The notes beneath the pieces were generated by a model. It was not told where the DNA came from, made no database searches, and saw nothing but the letters and a program-made list of their open reading frames with translations. Source: Sphingomonas phyllosphaerae (lineage in GTDB: Bacteria; Pseudomonadota; Alphaproteobacteria; Sphingomonadales; Sphingomonadaceae). From it: a stretch of 64,000 nt of DNA. This document shows positions 43,557-52,649 of this stretch, piece after piece. Position 1 is the first letter of the stretch; each line of letters begins with the position of its first letter. Location of the stretch: NCBI GenBank assembly GCA_036946405.1, contig JAQIJC010000001.1, forward strand, positions 1,557,001 to 1,621,000, read 5' to 3'. The translations under genes and the position numbers were made by a program.

Positions 43557-45401
43557 TCAGTTCGCTCCGCCCGGTTTCGCCGCCTGGCGGATGCGGGTGC
43601 GCACGTCGTCCCAGGTGATGAGCGGATAGAGATTGTGCGCCTGCGCTTCCTGATCGAACAGCGCCTGTAGCTCGGCGAGCTTCGCGGGGTTCTGCGCGGC
43701 CAGATCGCGGCGCTCGGTCGGATCGTCGTCGAGGTTGTACAGCCGCCACGACGGCGCGCCCGCAGGCAGGCCGATATCGGCATCGTTGATCAGCGGATTG
43801 TGCGCCGCCAACGACGCCTTCCAGCCATCGTGATAGATCGCGCGCGCGCCGAAGATGTAATAATATTGGGTATGATGCCGCGACGGGGCGGCGGCATCGT
43901 CGATCGTGTAGGCGAGCGAAATACCCTCAACCGGTTGCTGCGCGATGCCGCGGATCGTGGTCGGCGGCGCGATCCTGGCGAGTTCGAGCGTCGTCGGCAG
44001 GATGTCGATGACATGCCCGTATTGCGGGCGGATGCCCCGCGCCGAAATCGCCTTCGGATAGGTGAGGATCAACGGATTGCGCGTGCCGCCCTCGCAATTG
44101 GCATCCTGCTTCCAGCACCGGAACGGCGTGTTGGTCGCCTGCGCCCAGCCGAGCGGATAATTGGCCTCGATCCCCTCCGGCTTTCCGATCCGATCGATAT
44201 GCGCAACGTTATACGCGATGTTCTCCTGCGCCGGAACCGAAGTGGCGGTCATCGCGCGGTCGATGTTGCCGTTGAGTGTACCCTCCTTGCTCGCGCCGTT
44301 GTCGCCGATCACGACCACGAAGAGCGTGTTGTCGTATTGGCCAATCTGCTTCAGGTGATCGAGCAGCCGTCCGATCTGCGCATCGGTGTAGGTGAGGTAG
44401 CCGGCGTATACCTCCATGAAGCGCGCATAGATCTTGCGCTCGTCGGGGCTGAGCTTCGCCCACGGCTTCACGCCCGGGTCGCGCTCCGGCAGGACGGCGT
44501 TGCGCGGGATGACGCCGAGCTTCTGCTGCTGCGCGAAGACCTGCTTGCGATACACGTCCCAGCCGGCGTCGAACTTGCCGCGGTAACGATCGCTCCATTC
44601 GGTCGCGACCTGATGCGGCGCGTGCGTCGCGCCGGGCGCGTAATAGAGGAAGAACGGCTTGGGCGCCGCCGGCGGTGCCGCGCCAAGAACACCGCGCCGG
44701 GGCGCGGCCCTTTGCTGACGGTCGATGAAGCCGATCGCCTTGTCGGTGATCTGCTCGCTCAGGTGGCGGCCATCGGGCGGGACATGTGCCTGATCCTCCA
44801 CCAGATCCGGCTTGTATTGATCGGTCTGCGAGCCGAGGAAGCCGAAGAAATGGTCGAAGCCCTTTCCGGTCGGCCAGCGATCGAACGGGCCGGCGTCGGT
44901 GGCGTCCTCGTCCGGGGTCACGCCGTACTTGCCGACCGCGAAGGTGCTGTAACCGTTGTCGCGCAGCACCTCGGCGACCGTGCCCGCCGACGACGGAAGA
45001 TAGCCGTCCCAACCCGGAAAGCCGGCGGCGAGCGAATGGTGCGAGAAGCCGGCCACGTGCACCGACGCGCTGTTGCGCCCGGTAAGGAGTGCGGCGCGGG
45101 TGGGGGCGCAGATCGCGGTGGTGTGGAAATTGGTGTAGCGCAGCCCTTGTTGCGCCAGTTCCTCCAGGCGCGGGGTGCTGATCCCGCCGCCGAACGCGCT
45201 GGCCGCGCCGTAGCCGACATCGTCGAGCAGGATCCAGACGATGTTCGGCGCGCCCGCCGGGGCGCGGACGGGGGTCGGCCACGCCTCGGTCGATTCAGCG
45301 AGCGTGCGACCGACCTTGCCCTGAAATGGTTGTTGAACCTGCGCTTGTGCCTGCGCGGTCAGTATCATGATCGCGGCGAGTGCCGTCATGGATCGTTTCA
45401 C
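43557..45401 (-). CDS. Type I sulfatase (arylsulfatase family)
   Basis: The 614-residue protein starts at GTG 45401 because AAGGGGGAAACA precedes it. A signal peptide (SMTALAAIMILTAQAQAQ) places it in the periplasm. Asp60/Asp61 (LLDDVGYG) bind Ca. Cys98 in CAPTRAALLTGR is the C-x-P-x-R site converted to formylglycine, so a formylglycine-generating enzyme is needed; none is in the window. Further blocks are YAPGATHAPHQ and VIGDNGASKEGTLNG. It hydrolyses sulfate esters, perhaps of glycans. It is followed by the YezD-like gene and faces away from a GH43/GH29 operon. Confidence 0.9.
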   Translation of the reverse strand: MKRSMTALAAIMILTAQAQAQVQQPFQGKVGRTLAESTEAWPTPVRAPAGAPNIVWILLDDVGYGAASAFGGGISTPRLEELAQQGLRYTNFHTTAICAPTRAALLTGRNSASVHVAGFSHHSLAAGFPGWDGYLPSSAGTVAEVLRDNGYSTFAVGKYGVTPDEDATDAGPFDRWPTGKGFDHFFGFLGSQTDQYKPDLVEDQAHVPPDGRHLSEQITDKAIGFIDRQQRAAPRRGVLGAAPPAAPKPFFLYYAPGATHAPHQVATEWSDRYRGKFDAGWDVYRKQVFAQQQKLGVIPRNAVLPERDPGVKPWAKLSPDERKIYARFMEVYAGYLTYTDAQIGRLLDHLKQIGQYDNTLFVVVIGDNGASKEGTLNGNIDRAMTATSVPAQENIAYNVAHIDRIGKPEGIEANYPLGWAQATNTPFRCWKQDANCEGGTRNPLILTYPKAISARGIRPQYGHVIDILPTTLELARIAPPTTIRGIAQQPVEGISLAYTIDDAAAPSRHHTQYYYIFGARAIYHDGWKASLAAHNPLINDADIGLPAGAPSWRLYNLDDDPTERRDLAAQNPAKLAELQALFDQEAQAHNLYPLITWDDVRTRIRQAAKPGGAN

Positions 45402-45587
45402 TGTTTCCCCCTTCGTGCCGAAAGCGCCGGCGCGCACCACCGGTCGCACCGGAATCGATTGGTAGCCGGCCGGAATGTCGTGGCTGCCAGCAATTCACAC
45501 TAAACCGATAGGATCTGAGAATGCCGCAATTCTTGGGATGCGGAAAGGCCAGCTATGGGCGACGACATTCAGCCGAGTGTGAGGGGG

Positions 45588-45608
45588 GCAACGATTTGTA
45601 ATCGTTGC
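45588..45608. promoter_or_regulatory. Perfect 21-bp palindrome, candidate operator
   Basis: Arms GCAACGATT and AATCGTTGC are exact reverse complements around TGT. The site lies 66 nt upstream of the GH43 ATG (45675) and 187 nt upstream of the sulfatase start, and no T tract follows, so an operator is more likely than a terminator. It could serve one or both divergent genes in the 45402-45674 region. Confidence 0.6.
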
Positions 45609-45674
45609 AACATCTTGTCGGACTATTTAACTCGCGGGACGAGCGCGAGGTTCGCGTGGTCGACGGGAGGCGGT

Positions 45675-46799
45675 ATGAAGGCGTTCATTGCAGCGACGAC
45701 GATGACGTTGATGCTCGGCACGGTGGCGTCGTCCGCTCGCTCGATGCCGCAACAGAGCGCACCGGCCGCGTCGGCGCAGCAATTGGCGGTGGTGCCCGCG
45801 CTCGCTCGCTATCCCGCGCCCAAGGTCCGCGCGACGGCGCGCTCGGCCTATCTGCTCGCCTATTTCAAGGACGAGACGCATTCGCTGCATTTCGCGACCT
45901 CGGCGGACGGCTACACCTTCACCGACGTCAATGACGGCGCGCCGGTGCTGTCGGGGCGCGCGGTCGCCGATCAAAAGGGTATCCGCGATCCGCACATCAT
46001 GCGCGGGCCGGATGGCGACTTCTATATGTCGATGACCGACCTGCACATCTTCGCCAAGCGCGAGGGGCTGCGTGCGACTGACTGGGAGCGGCCGGAGAAG
46101 GATTATGGCTGGGGCAACAACCGCAACCTGATCCTGATGAAGAGCCACGACCTGCTGCACTGGACGCTGGCGAAGGTCAACGTCAGCGCGCTGTTCCCGG
46201 CCTTTGTGCAGGCGGGCAATGCCTGGGCACCGGAGACGATCTGGAACCCGGCGCGTCAGCGGATGATGGTCTATTTCACGACGCGGATCGGTAACGGACC
46301 GAACTTCATGGTGCAGTCGCTCGCCAACCCCGCCTTCACGACCCTGACGACCGAGCCGAAGCAAATCCTGCACTATCCGCGCCCGGCGGTGAACACGATC
46401 GACGCCGACATCACCAGGATCGGCGATCGCTATCACATGTTCTATGTCGCGCATGAAAAGCCGGGCAGCATCCGACAGGCGGTGTCGCGCCGGGTCGACG
46501 GTGGATACGTCTACGACGCGCAGAAGATCGATCCCGAAACGGTCGCGGCCGAGGCGCCGAACCTATGGAAGCGCTACGGGACGAACACCTATGTGCTGAT
46601 GTACGACGTGTTCGGCGCCAAGCCGAACAATATGGGGTTTGCCGAGACGACCGATTTCAAGACCTTCCGCAACATCGGGCGCTTCAACGATCCGGGCTCG
46701 AAGATGAAGACGACGAACTTCACCGCGCCCAAGCATGGCACGGTGATGGCGATCACGCCCGAGGAGGCGGCACGGCTGCGGGAGTATTTCGCGGGCTGA
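45675..46799 (+). CDS. GH43-like glycoside hydrolase
   Basis: The protein is 374 residues from ATG 45675 (GGGAGGCGGT upstream; the frame is open from 45555) with a signal peptide. It has a five-bladed propeller style. KGIRDPHIMRGPDGDFYMSM contains Asp105, typical of the pKa-modulating or base position. NAWAPETIWNP contains Glu187, the likely general acid. GH43 enzymes remove arabinose, xylose or galactose residues from plant polysaccharides. The exact subfamily is not clear. It begins an operon with a GH29 fucosidase (64 nt downstream). Confidence 0.78.
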   Translation: MKAFIAATTMTLMLGTVASSARSMPQQSAPAASAQQLAVVPALARYPAPKVRATARSAYLLAYFKDETHSLHFATSADGYTFTDVNDGAPVLSGRAVADQKGIRDPHIMRGPDGDFYMSMTDLHIFAKREGLRATDWERPEKDYGWGNNRNLILMKSHDLLHWTLAKVNVSALFPAFVQAGNAWAPETIWNPARQRMMVYFTTRIGNGPNFMVQSLANPAFTTLTTEPKQILHYPRPAVNTIDADITRIGDRYHMFYVAHEKPGSIRQAVSRRVDGGYVYDAQKIDPETVAAEAPNLWKRYGTNTYVLMYDVFGAKPNNMGFAETTDFKTFRNIGRFNDPGSKMKTTNFTAPKHGTVMAITPEEAARLREYFAG

Positions 46800-46863
46800 C
46801 GGGGAGGGTGACAGGGGTGCGCTTCCGCGTCATCCTGTTGGAAAGACAAGGCGGGAGAGTGGG

Positions 46864-48219
46864 ATGAAGTGCGCACGACGTCGTTGGTGGCAGGCGCTCA
46901 CGTTGGCCGGAGTGGCGGCGCTCGCGGTGCCGCCCGCAATGGCGCAATCGACCGACACCTACACCCCGGCCCCGGCCAATCTTGCCGCACGGCAATGGTT
47001 TCAGGACGCCAAGTTCGGCATCTTCCTCCATTGGGGCCTGTACAGCGAACTGGGCGGGACCGGATCGTCGGGCGGTGCCGAATGGATCATGCAGGACAAC
47101 AAGATCCCGGCCGCCAAGTACGAGCGGCTGGCGAAGTTCTTCTACCCGCAGAAGTTCGATGCCGACGCCTGGGTGCGGTCATTCGAGGAGGCCGGCGCAC
47201 GCTATATCGTCATCACCAGCAAGCATCACGACGGCTTCGCGATGTTCGACAGCAAGGTGTCGCCGTACAATGTCGTGAAAGCGACGCCGTTCCGGCGCGA
47301 TCCGATCGGCGAACTGGCGGCCGCGTGCCGGCGACAGGGCGTGAAGCTGTTCTTCTATTATTCGCAGCTCGACTGGCACCATCCCGATTACTTCCCGCGC
47401 GGGCGCACCGGTCATTCGGCGGGGCGGCCGGATTCGGGCGACTGGGACAAGTATCTCGATTATCAGGATGCGCAGCTGCGCGAACTGCTGACGCAATATG
47501 GGCCGATCGGCGGGATTTGGTTCGACGGCTGGTGGGATCAGGAGAAGACGCCGCTGCGCGATCGCTGGCGGCTGGAGCGGACCTACAGACTGATCCACCA
47601 GCTTCAGCCCGGCGCGCTGATCGTCAACAACCACCATCACGCGCCGTTCGCGGGCGAGGATTATCAGACGTTCGAGCGCGACCTGCCCGGCGAGAACAAG
47701 ACCGGCTTCAGCGGCACCGCGACGATCGGTGCGCTGCCGCTGGAAACCGCCGAGACGATGAACGGCAGCTGGGGCTTCAACCTGACCGACGATCAGTATA
47801 AGTCGCCTAAGACACTGGTGCAGACGCTGGTCGGGGCGGCGGGGCGCAACGCCAATTTCCTGCTCAACACCGGGCCGATGCCCAATGGCGAAATCCAGCC
47901 GGAGAATCTGGCGACGTTCCATACGATCGGCGACTGGCTGAAGGTGAACGGCGCCAGCATCTACGGCACGCGCGGCGGGCCGGTGTCGCCGGGTGACTGG
48001 GGCGTCACCACGCAGAAGGGCAAGACGGTGTACGTTCACCTGCTGCGCGCGCATGACGGGCGGATCGTGCTGCCGTTGAAGGCGCAGGTCGCAGCGGCGC
48101 GGTTGCTCGATGGCGGAGCGCGGGTCGCGGTGGCGCGGCGGGGGGATGGCGTCGAAATCACCGGGCTTCCGCCGCTTGGTGCGCGCTGGGATCAGGTAGT
48201 CGAGCTGACGTTGCGCTGA
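46864..48219 (+). CDS. GH29 alpha-L-fucosidase
   Basis: The 451-residue protein has a signal peptide (ending PPAMAQ). GH29 blocks are all present: WFQDAKFGIFLHWGLYSELG, YIVITSKHHDGFAMFDSKVS, FFYYSQLDWHHPDYFP, and GGIWFDGWWD containing the catalytic nucleophile Asp. A C-terminal beta domain follows (about 350-451). It removes alpha-linked fucose from plant xyloglucan, rhamnogalacturonan II or other fucosylated glycans in the periplasm. GAGAGTGGG precedes the ATG. Confidence 0.92.
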   Translation: MKCARRRWWQALTLAGVAALAVPPAMAQSTDTYTPAPANLAARQWFQDAKFGIFLHWGLYSELGGTGSSGGAEWIMQDNKIPAAKYERLAKFFYPQKFDADAWVRSFEEAGARYIVITSKHHDGFAMFDSKVSPYNVVKATPFRRDPIGELAAACRRQGVKLFFYYSQLDWHHPDYFPRGRTGHSAGRPDSGDWDKYLDYQDAQLRELLTQYGPIGGIWFDGWWDQEKTPLRDRWRLERTYRLIHQLQPGALIVNNHHHAPFAGEDYQTFERDLPGENKTGFSGTATIGALPLETAETMNGSWGFNLTDDQYKSPKTLVQTLVGAAGRNANFLLNTGPMPNGEIQPENLATFHTIGDWLKVNGASIYGTRGGPVSPGDWGVTTQKGKTVYVHLLRAHDGRIVLPLKAQVAAARLLDGGARVAVARRGDGVEITGLPPLGARWDQVVELTLR

Positions 48220-48246
48220 GCAGCGGTCGGGACAAAGGGTAAGTCT

Positions 48247-48459
48247 ATGGCTGCTTTCGATGATTCCGCCGACCCCGCGCTGGGCGCTGCGTGCAACCGC
48301 CTGGCTTCGTGGGTCGAACCCCTGCCGGCCGGGATCGTGATCGATCCGGCGTCGGGGCTGAGCGAGGCGGATTTGGCGTTGATTTTACGGCATCTTTTCG
48401 CGACGCGCCGTCAAGGTGCACCCGGTCGGTCCTCGGTGCCGCTGACGGCGCGGGATTGA
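48247..48459 (+). CDS. Small hypothetical protein
   Basis: The 70-residue open frame begins MAAFDDSADPALGAACNRLA after AAAGGGTAAGTCT and contains AGIVIDPASGLSEADLALIL. It fills the gap between fucosidase and acetyltransferase, and its stop lies 5 nt before the next ATG. I recognise no family and it has no signal peptide. It may be a real small gene of the operon or a chance frame. Confidence 0.4.
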   Translation: MAAFDDSADPALGAACNRLASWVEPLPAGIVIDPASGLSEADLALILRHLFATRRQGAPGRSSVPLTARD

Positions 48460-48464
48460 GCGCG

Positions 48465-49034
48465 ATGGCACAGCGCAGCGAGAAGCAGAAGATGCTGGCC
48501 GGCGAGCCCTATCATGCGGGCGACGCAGAACTTATCGCGGACCATCAGGCGGCGCTGGCGTGGATGGCGCGCTACAATGGTGCGGCGGCGCTGCCCGCGG
48601 CGGAGCGGCGCGCGATCCTGCGCGAGCGGTTGGCGGCGGTGGGCGAGGGGGCAGTGATCCGGCCGCCCTTCCACTGCGATTACGGCTATAACATCCGCCT
48701 CGGGGACGACGTCTTCCTCAATTATAGCTGCATCATTCTCGACGTGGTGACCGTCACGATCGGAACCGGCACGCAGATCGGCCCCGCGGTGCAGCTTTTG
48801 ACCGCCGACCATCCGCGCGACCCGGCGGCGCGCGCGACCGGCGCGGAATGGGGCCGCCCGATCGCGATCGGACGCAACGTGTGGATCGGCGGCGGGGCGC
48901 TGATCCTGCCCGGAGTCACGATCGGCGACGATGCGATCATCGGCGCCGGGAGCGTGGTGACGCGCGACGTGCGCGCGGGGGCGACCGTCGCGGGCAATCC
49001 GGCGCGTGAACGGAACGGCGCCCTCCCGGGTTGA
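48465..49034 (+). CDS. Sugar O-acetyltransferase (Maa/LacA family)
   Basis: The 189-residue protein opens with the maltose-acetyltransferase N-terminal pattern (EKQKMLAGEPYHAGDAELIA). A left-handed beta-helix of hexapeptide repeats follows (IRLGDDVFLNYSCIILD, VTIGTGTQIGPAVQLLTADH, and VWIGGGALILPGVTIGDDAI). The His in TADHP is the conserved catalytic His. It acetylates a sugar with acetyl-CoA in the cytoplasm, often regarded as detoxifying non-metabolised sugars. It is part of the GH43/GH29 operon, with a 5-nt gap from the preceding small frame. Confidence 0.88.
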   Translation: MAQRSEKQKMLAGEPYHAGDAELIADHQAALAWMARYNGAAALPAAERRAILRERLAAVGEGAVIRPPFHCDYGYNIRLGDDVFLNYSCIILDVVTVTIGTGTQIGPAVQLLTADHPRDPAARATGAEWGRPIAIGRNVWIGGGALILPGVTIGDDAIIGAGSVVTRDVRAGATVAGNPARERNGALPG

Positions 49035-49081
49035 CCGTCCGCTCCTCGCGGTTATTGTCAGACATAACCGGGAGAGAACGG

Positions 49082-50164
49082 ATGACCTTACTTAGTGCCG
49101 GCCGTGCCGGCGCGGTCGCGGCGTTGCGTGCCGCCCTGTTGATGGTGCTCGCGTGCGGTACGTTGCTGGTGTCGACCGGCGCAACGCGCCCGGCACCGGA
49201 TGCACCGTTGCTGCTGCCCGACATGCCGCTGCACGATCCGTGGATCGTCGCCGATCGCGCCACGCGCACCTATTGGCTGTTCACGCGCAACGAGAAGCAG
49301 CTGACCGGCGACAAACGGCTGGGGATCATGGCCTATCGCAGCCGCGACCTGAAGCATTGGCAGCGGCCGGTGATGGTCTTCACGCTGCCCGCGGACAGCT
49401 GGGCGAACGACGGCGCGTGGGCGCCGGAGGTGCATCGCTGGAAGGGGCGCTGGTATCTGTTCTCGACCTTCTACAACGACGCCTTGAAGCTGCCCGGGGA
49501 TAACGGGCGTCAGCCGGTGCGGCGGTCGACGCTGCTCGCCTCGGCGGCGACGCTCGGCGGGCCGTACCGGCTGGAGCGCGGCGGGGCGCCGATCGTCGAT
49601 GCCGCACGGATGACGCTCGACGGGTCGCTGTATGTCGATCGCGCGGGCAAGCCGTGGATGGTCTATGCGCACGAATGGGTGCAGGTCGGCGACGGGACGA
49701 TCGAGGCGGTGCCGCTCGACGATACGCTCGCGGCCGCAGGGCCGCCGCACCTGCTGTTCCGCGCCTCCGATGCGCCGTGGGTGAAGCGCGCCGATCCCGC
49801 CGACGTGACGGGCGGCAACGTCACCGACGGGCCGGAGCTGTTCCGCACCCGCACCGGCACGTTGCTTATGCTATGGTCGAGCTACGACCGGCGCGGCTAT
49901 GTCCAGTCGCTCGCGCGGTCGAAGAGCGGCGAGGTTACCGGACCGTGGGAGCAATTGCCGCCGCTGGTGCGTGGCGACAGCGGGCACGGAATGCTGTTCC
50001 GCACCTTCGAGGGCAGACTGACGATGGTGCTGCACCGTCCGTTCGAGAACGCGCGCGGCAAGCTGTATGCGATGCGCGATCTGGGCGACACGATCGCGGT
50101 CGAGCGCGAGCTGACCGAGCTGGACGGCGAGACGCGGCCGGTGGTGACGGCGGCGGGGGATTAG
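49082..50164 (+). CDS. GH43-family glycoside hydrolase
   Basis: The 360-residue protein starts at ATG 49082 after GGGAGAGAACGG. A hydrophobic export signal (AVAALRAALLMVLACGTLLV) is present. The catalytic layout of GH43 is visible: base Asp52 (PLHDPWIVAD), the acid Glu116 (GAWAPEVHRWKGRWYLF) and the Asp in MTLDGSLYVD. It probably acts on arabinan, arabinoxylan or related side chains in the periplasm. It is the last gene of the rightward operon, ahead of a strong bidirectional terminator. Confidence 0.85.
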   Translation: MTLLSAGRAGAVAALRAALLMVLACGTLLVSTGATRPAPDAPLLLPDMPLHDPWIVADRATRTYWLFTRNEKQLTGDKRLGIMAYRSRDLKHWQRPVMVFTLPADSWANDGAWAPEVHRWKGRWYLFSTFYNDALKLPGDNGRQPVRRSTLLASAATLGGPYRLERGGAPIVDAARMTLDGSLYVDRAGKPWMVYAHEWVQVGDGTIEAVPLDDTLAAAGPPHLLFRASDAPWVKRADPADVTGGNVTDGPELFRTRTGTLLMLWSSYDRRGYVQSLARSKSGEVTGPWEQLPPLVRGDSGHGMLFRTFEGRLTMVLHRPFENARGKLYAMRDLGDTIAVERELTELDGETRPVVTAAGD

Positions 50165-50263
50165 GGAAGGGTCGGACAAATGACTTCACTCCTCCCGTTT
50201 AGGGGAGGGTCCGGGGGTGGGGGATCTCGAGAGTTCGAGCTTCAGGGACAGGCCCCACCCCAA

Positions 50264-50285
50264 CCCCTCCCCCGAGGGGGAGGGG
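50264..50285. terminator. Strong bidirectional hairpin between convergent genes
   Basis: CCCCTCCCCC and GGGGGAGGGG form a perfect 10-bp stem with a GA loop. It lies 100 nt after the GH43 stop and 40 nt past the leftward DUF2264 stop. Weaker related CT/GA-rich inverted sequence surrounds it (50188-50314). Confidence 0.7.
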
Positions 50286-50324
50286 CTTAATGCCCCGAGA
50301 GGGAGGGGCTTTAATGGCTGCCGG

Positions 50325-51602
50325 TCAATAATTGACCGCATAGTCCTTGCGGAAGTCCTGACCGGCGAAGGCGCGGCGCATCGTCCATGGCTGAGGCGGG
50401 GCGGTCCAATAGGCGTGATCGGCGGGCAGGCCGAGCGCGATCAGGCTTTCCGAGGCGATATACATGCTGCCGGCGTTGGAATAGATGTCGCCCAGCGTCG
50501 GCTGGTGCCGCGCGAAGCCGATCGTCAGGAAGCCGTCGGCGTTGAAGTTGCTGGGATCGGCGAACACGCGCCGCTGCGCCGCCATCGTCGCCGCACGCAC
50601 CTGCCCCGGCGGCAAGGTGTCGGGCAATTGCCCGCGCCACGCCAGATGCCCGAGCGGCTGATGCACCGCGGTGCGATAGGTGAGCGAGCGGCCGATCGCG
50701 GCATAGCTGCCGTCCGGGGCGATCATCCGTTCGAGATGCTCGGCATAGCGTTGCTCGCGCTTCACCGCGCGCGCCAGTTCCTCGGCGGGGCGGAGATTGT
50801 TGAAGCTCGGCTTGCCCGCCGCGAGCGTGGCGAGGATCTGCACCAGCATCGGGTGGATGACGTAGCTGTTGTAATAGTCGTAGTGGAAGCGCTCGCCGTC
50901 GCCGTACCAGCCGTCGCCGACATACCATTCGAGCATCTTCTTGATCGTCAGGTCGACGCGCATCGGGTCCCAGTCCTCGCCGATCGCGAACAGGAACGCC
51001 TCGTTCATCGCCGCGAACAGCAGCCAGTTCTGATAGGGCGGGGAAATGCGGCGCAGGCCCTTGATCTCCTCGACGATCCGCGCCTTGGTCTTCGCGTCGA
51101 GCGGCTTCCACAGTGCATCCGGCGCACGCAGCAGCGCGCTGGTGAAATAGGCGGAATCGACCAACGCCTGTCCGTGGCCGCGCCACAACAGATAGTCGGG
51201 GCTCTGCGGATCGACCGCATGGGTGTAGCTCTCCAGCGCCTGCGTGCGCAGGCGGGCACGGAGACGGCCTTCGGCGCTGGCGTCGTCGGGGAGCGCGAGC
51301 CATGGCGCGATGCCGTCGATCAGCCGCCCGAACGCCTCGAGATAGGCGACGCCGGGGTTGCGGCCATCCCATGTCGGGCTGAGTTCGGGCGTCCATTCGG
51401 CGTGGAGCCGGCCGCGCGCCATGCGTCCGAGCACCGGCTCGGCCATCCGGCGGAGCAATGCGAGCGCGTCGGCGCGGTCGGTCTTGCCGTCGGGCAGCGG
51501 CGCATCGACGGGCCGCCCCTCGGCGCTGGTCGGCGTCGTAGCGAGCGCACCCATCGCAAGGCCGCCCGCCAGAAGCGCCCGTCGTTCGATCTGCATCGTC
51601 AT
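50325..51602 (-). CDS. DUF2264-family protein, exported
   Basis: The 425-residue protein has an N terminus IERRALLAGGLAMGALATTP that resembles a twin-arginine or Sec signal. The body fits the DUF2264 family, alpha-helical toroid-like proteins of polysaccharide-utilisation loci: YLLWRGHGQALVDSAYFTSA, WLLFAAMNEAFLFAIGEDWD, and a DGWYGDGERFHYDYYNSYVI segment rich in aromatic residues. The fold suggests a glycuronyl hydrolase-like or lyase-like enzyme, but the activity is not established. The ATG at 51602 lies in an ATGA overlap with the upstream DUF4861 gene. Confidence 0.8.
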   Translation of the reverse strand: MTMQIERRALLAGGLAMGALATTPTSAEGRPVDAPLPDGKTDRADALALLRRMAEPVLGRMARGRLHAEWTPELSPTWDGRNPGVAYLEAFGRLIDGIAPWLALPDDASAEGRLRARLRTQALESYTHAVDPQSPDYLLWRGHGQALVDSAYFTSALLRAPDALWKPLDAKTKARIVEEIKGLRRISPPYQNWLLFAAMNEAFLFAIGEDWDPMRVDLTIKKMLEWYVGDGWYGDGERFHYDYYNSYVIHPMLVQILATLAAGKPSFNNLRPAEELARAVKREQRYAEHLERMIAPDGSYAAIGRSLTYRTAVHQPLGHLAWRGQLPDTLPPGQVRAATMAAQRRVFADPSNFNADGFLTIGFARHQPTLGDIYSNAGSMYIASESLIALGLPADHAYWTAPPQPWTMRRAFAGQDFRKDYAVNY

Positions 51603-52540
51603 TGCCCAGCGTTCGGGATGGTGAAGGTCAGTGGCGTTCCGGCGGCATACCGGTCCCATTGCTGGCGGGTGCGGAAGTCACCCTCGCCATGGCTCCATGC
51701 CGTGCCCGAATAATAGACGAACGGCATGCCGGGCGTGACGCGGAGCAGCACCAACTGATTGTCGGCATCGGCGCGCACCTCGGCGATCATCCGGGGATCG
51801 ACCCGGATCGCGATTGCCATTCGGCCGTGACCGGGATCGTCCGGCCCCCACCACGACAGCAGCCCGCGCGCGCGATCGACGGTCAGCTCGCCCGCGCCCT
51901 GCCCGGTGGTGCGCTTGCCGATGCCGATGCCGACCAGCAACGGCCCGGGGCGGTCGGAGGAGAGGGTCGAGACCATGCGGGTGAAGTGCGTGCCGAGCGG
52001 CAGCGTGAAGCGACGCGTTTCCCATACCTTGCGCACCGTATCGACCGGCCAGGGCGCATAATCGACGGTGAAGTCGGCGCGGTCGCCACCGCTGGCGAGG
52101 ATGCGGTGGCGAACGAAGTTGCGCGAGGTCCACAATTTGTTGTCGTGCCAGATGCCCAGCCCGCCCGCGCCGCGCGTGGTGCCGACATTGTAGAAGTCGA
52201 TCCCCTCGCCATGATAGGCGTGCTGGTCGCCGGTGCGGAGCTGACGGTCCGCGAACGGCCAGCGGACGTTCTTGCCCCAGCTGTCGATCCCCGACCCCGA
52301 CGGCGGTTCCGCCGCCTCCAGCGCATGGCCGTAGATGCGATGCGCGGTGCGATCATTCTCCCACAGCAGATCGTCGTAGCGATAGTCGGCGAGCAGCGCG
52401 ACCGCGCGCGGCGTGCGGTCGGCGGGTGCGGGCAAGGGCGACACCACCGGCAACGGTGTGGCGGGTTGCTGGGCGGTCGCGGGCACGCCGGCCAGCAGCC
52501 CCCACGCCACCGCTGCGCTCAATCGCCGCCCGCCTCTCAT
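51599..52540 (-). CDS. DUF4861-family protein, exported
   Basis: The protein is 313 residues from ATG 52540 (GGAGGGTAAGG upstream), with a signal peptide (LSAAVAWGLLAGVPATAQ). The body matches the DUF4861 pattern: DDLLWENDRTAHRIYGHALE, HAYHGEGIDFYNVGTTRGAG and a beta-rich core. The family is associated with pectin-degradation loci; its enzymatic role is not known to me. The gene is divergent from gntR, with the 52560-52572 site 20 nt upstream of its start, and it is coupled to the DUF2264 gene. Confidence 0.78.
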   Translation of the reverse strand: MRGGRRLSAAVAWGLLAGVPATAQQPATPLPVVSPLPAPADRTPRAVALLADYRYDDLLWENDRTAHRIYGHALEAAEPPSGSGIDSWGKNVRWPFADRQLRTGDQHAYHGEGIDFYNVGTTRGAGGLGIWHDNKLWTSRNFVRHRILASGGDRADFTVDYAPWPVDTVRKVWETRRFTLPLGTHFTRMVSTLSSDRPGPLLVGIGIGKRTTGQGAGELTVDRARGLLSWWGPDDPGHGRMAIAIRVDPRMIAEVRADADNQLVLLRVTPGMPFVYYSGTAWSHGEGDFRTRQQWDRYAAGTPLTFTIPNAGQ

Positions 52541-52559
52541 CCTTACCCTCCACGACAAT

Positions 52560-52572
52560 GTTGTAGGATAAC
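52560..52572. promoter_or_regulatory. Candidate GntR operator 1
   Basis: GTTGTAGGATAAC is an imperfect palindrome (GTT.T...A.AAC). It shares 11 of 13 positions with 53397-53409. It lies between the DUF4861 start and gntR, 77 nt upstream of the gntR ATG. Confidence 0.6.
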
Positions 52573-52649
52573 CTAAGGCATCATATCTATTTTGCCAAGG
52601 CAGCGCTTTGCCCATGGGGGTTGAGCCACGACCTTGATATAGAGGGCAG

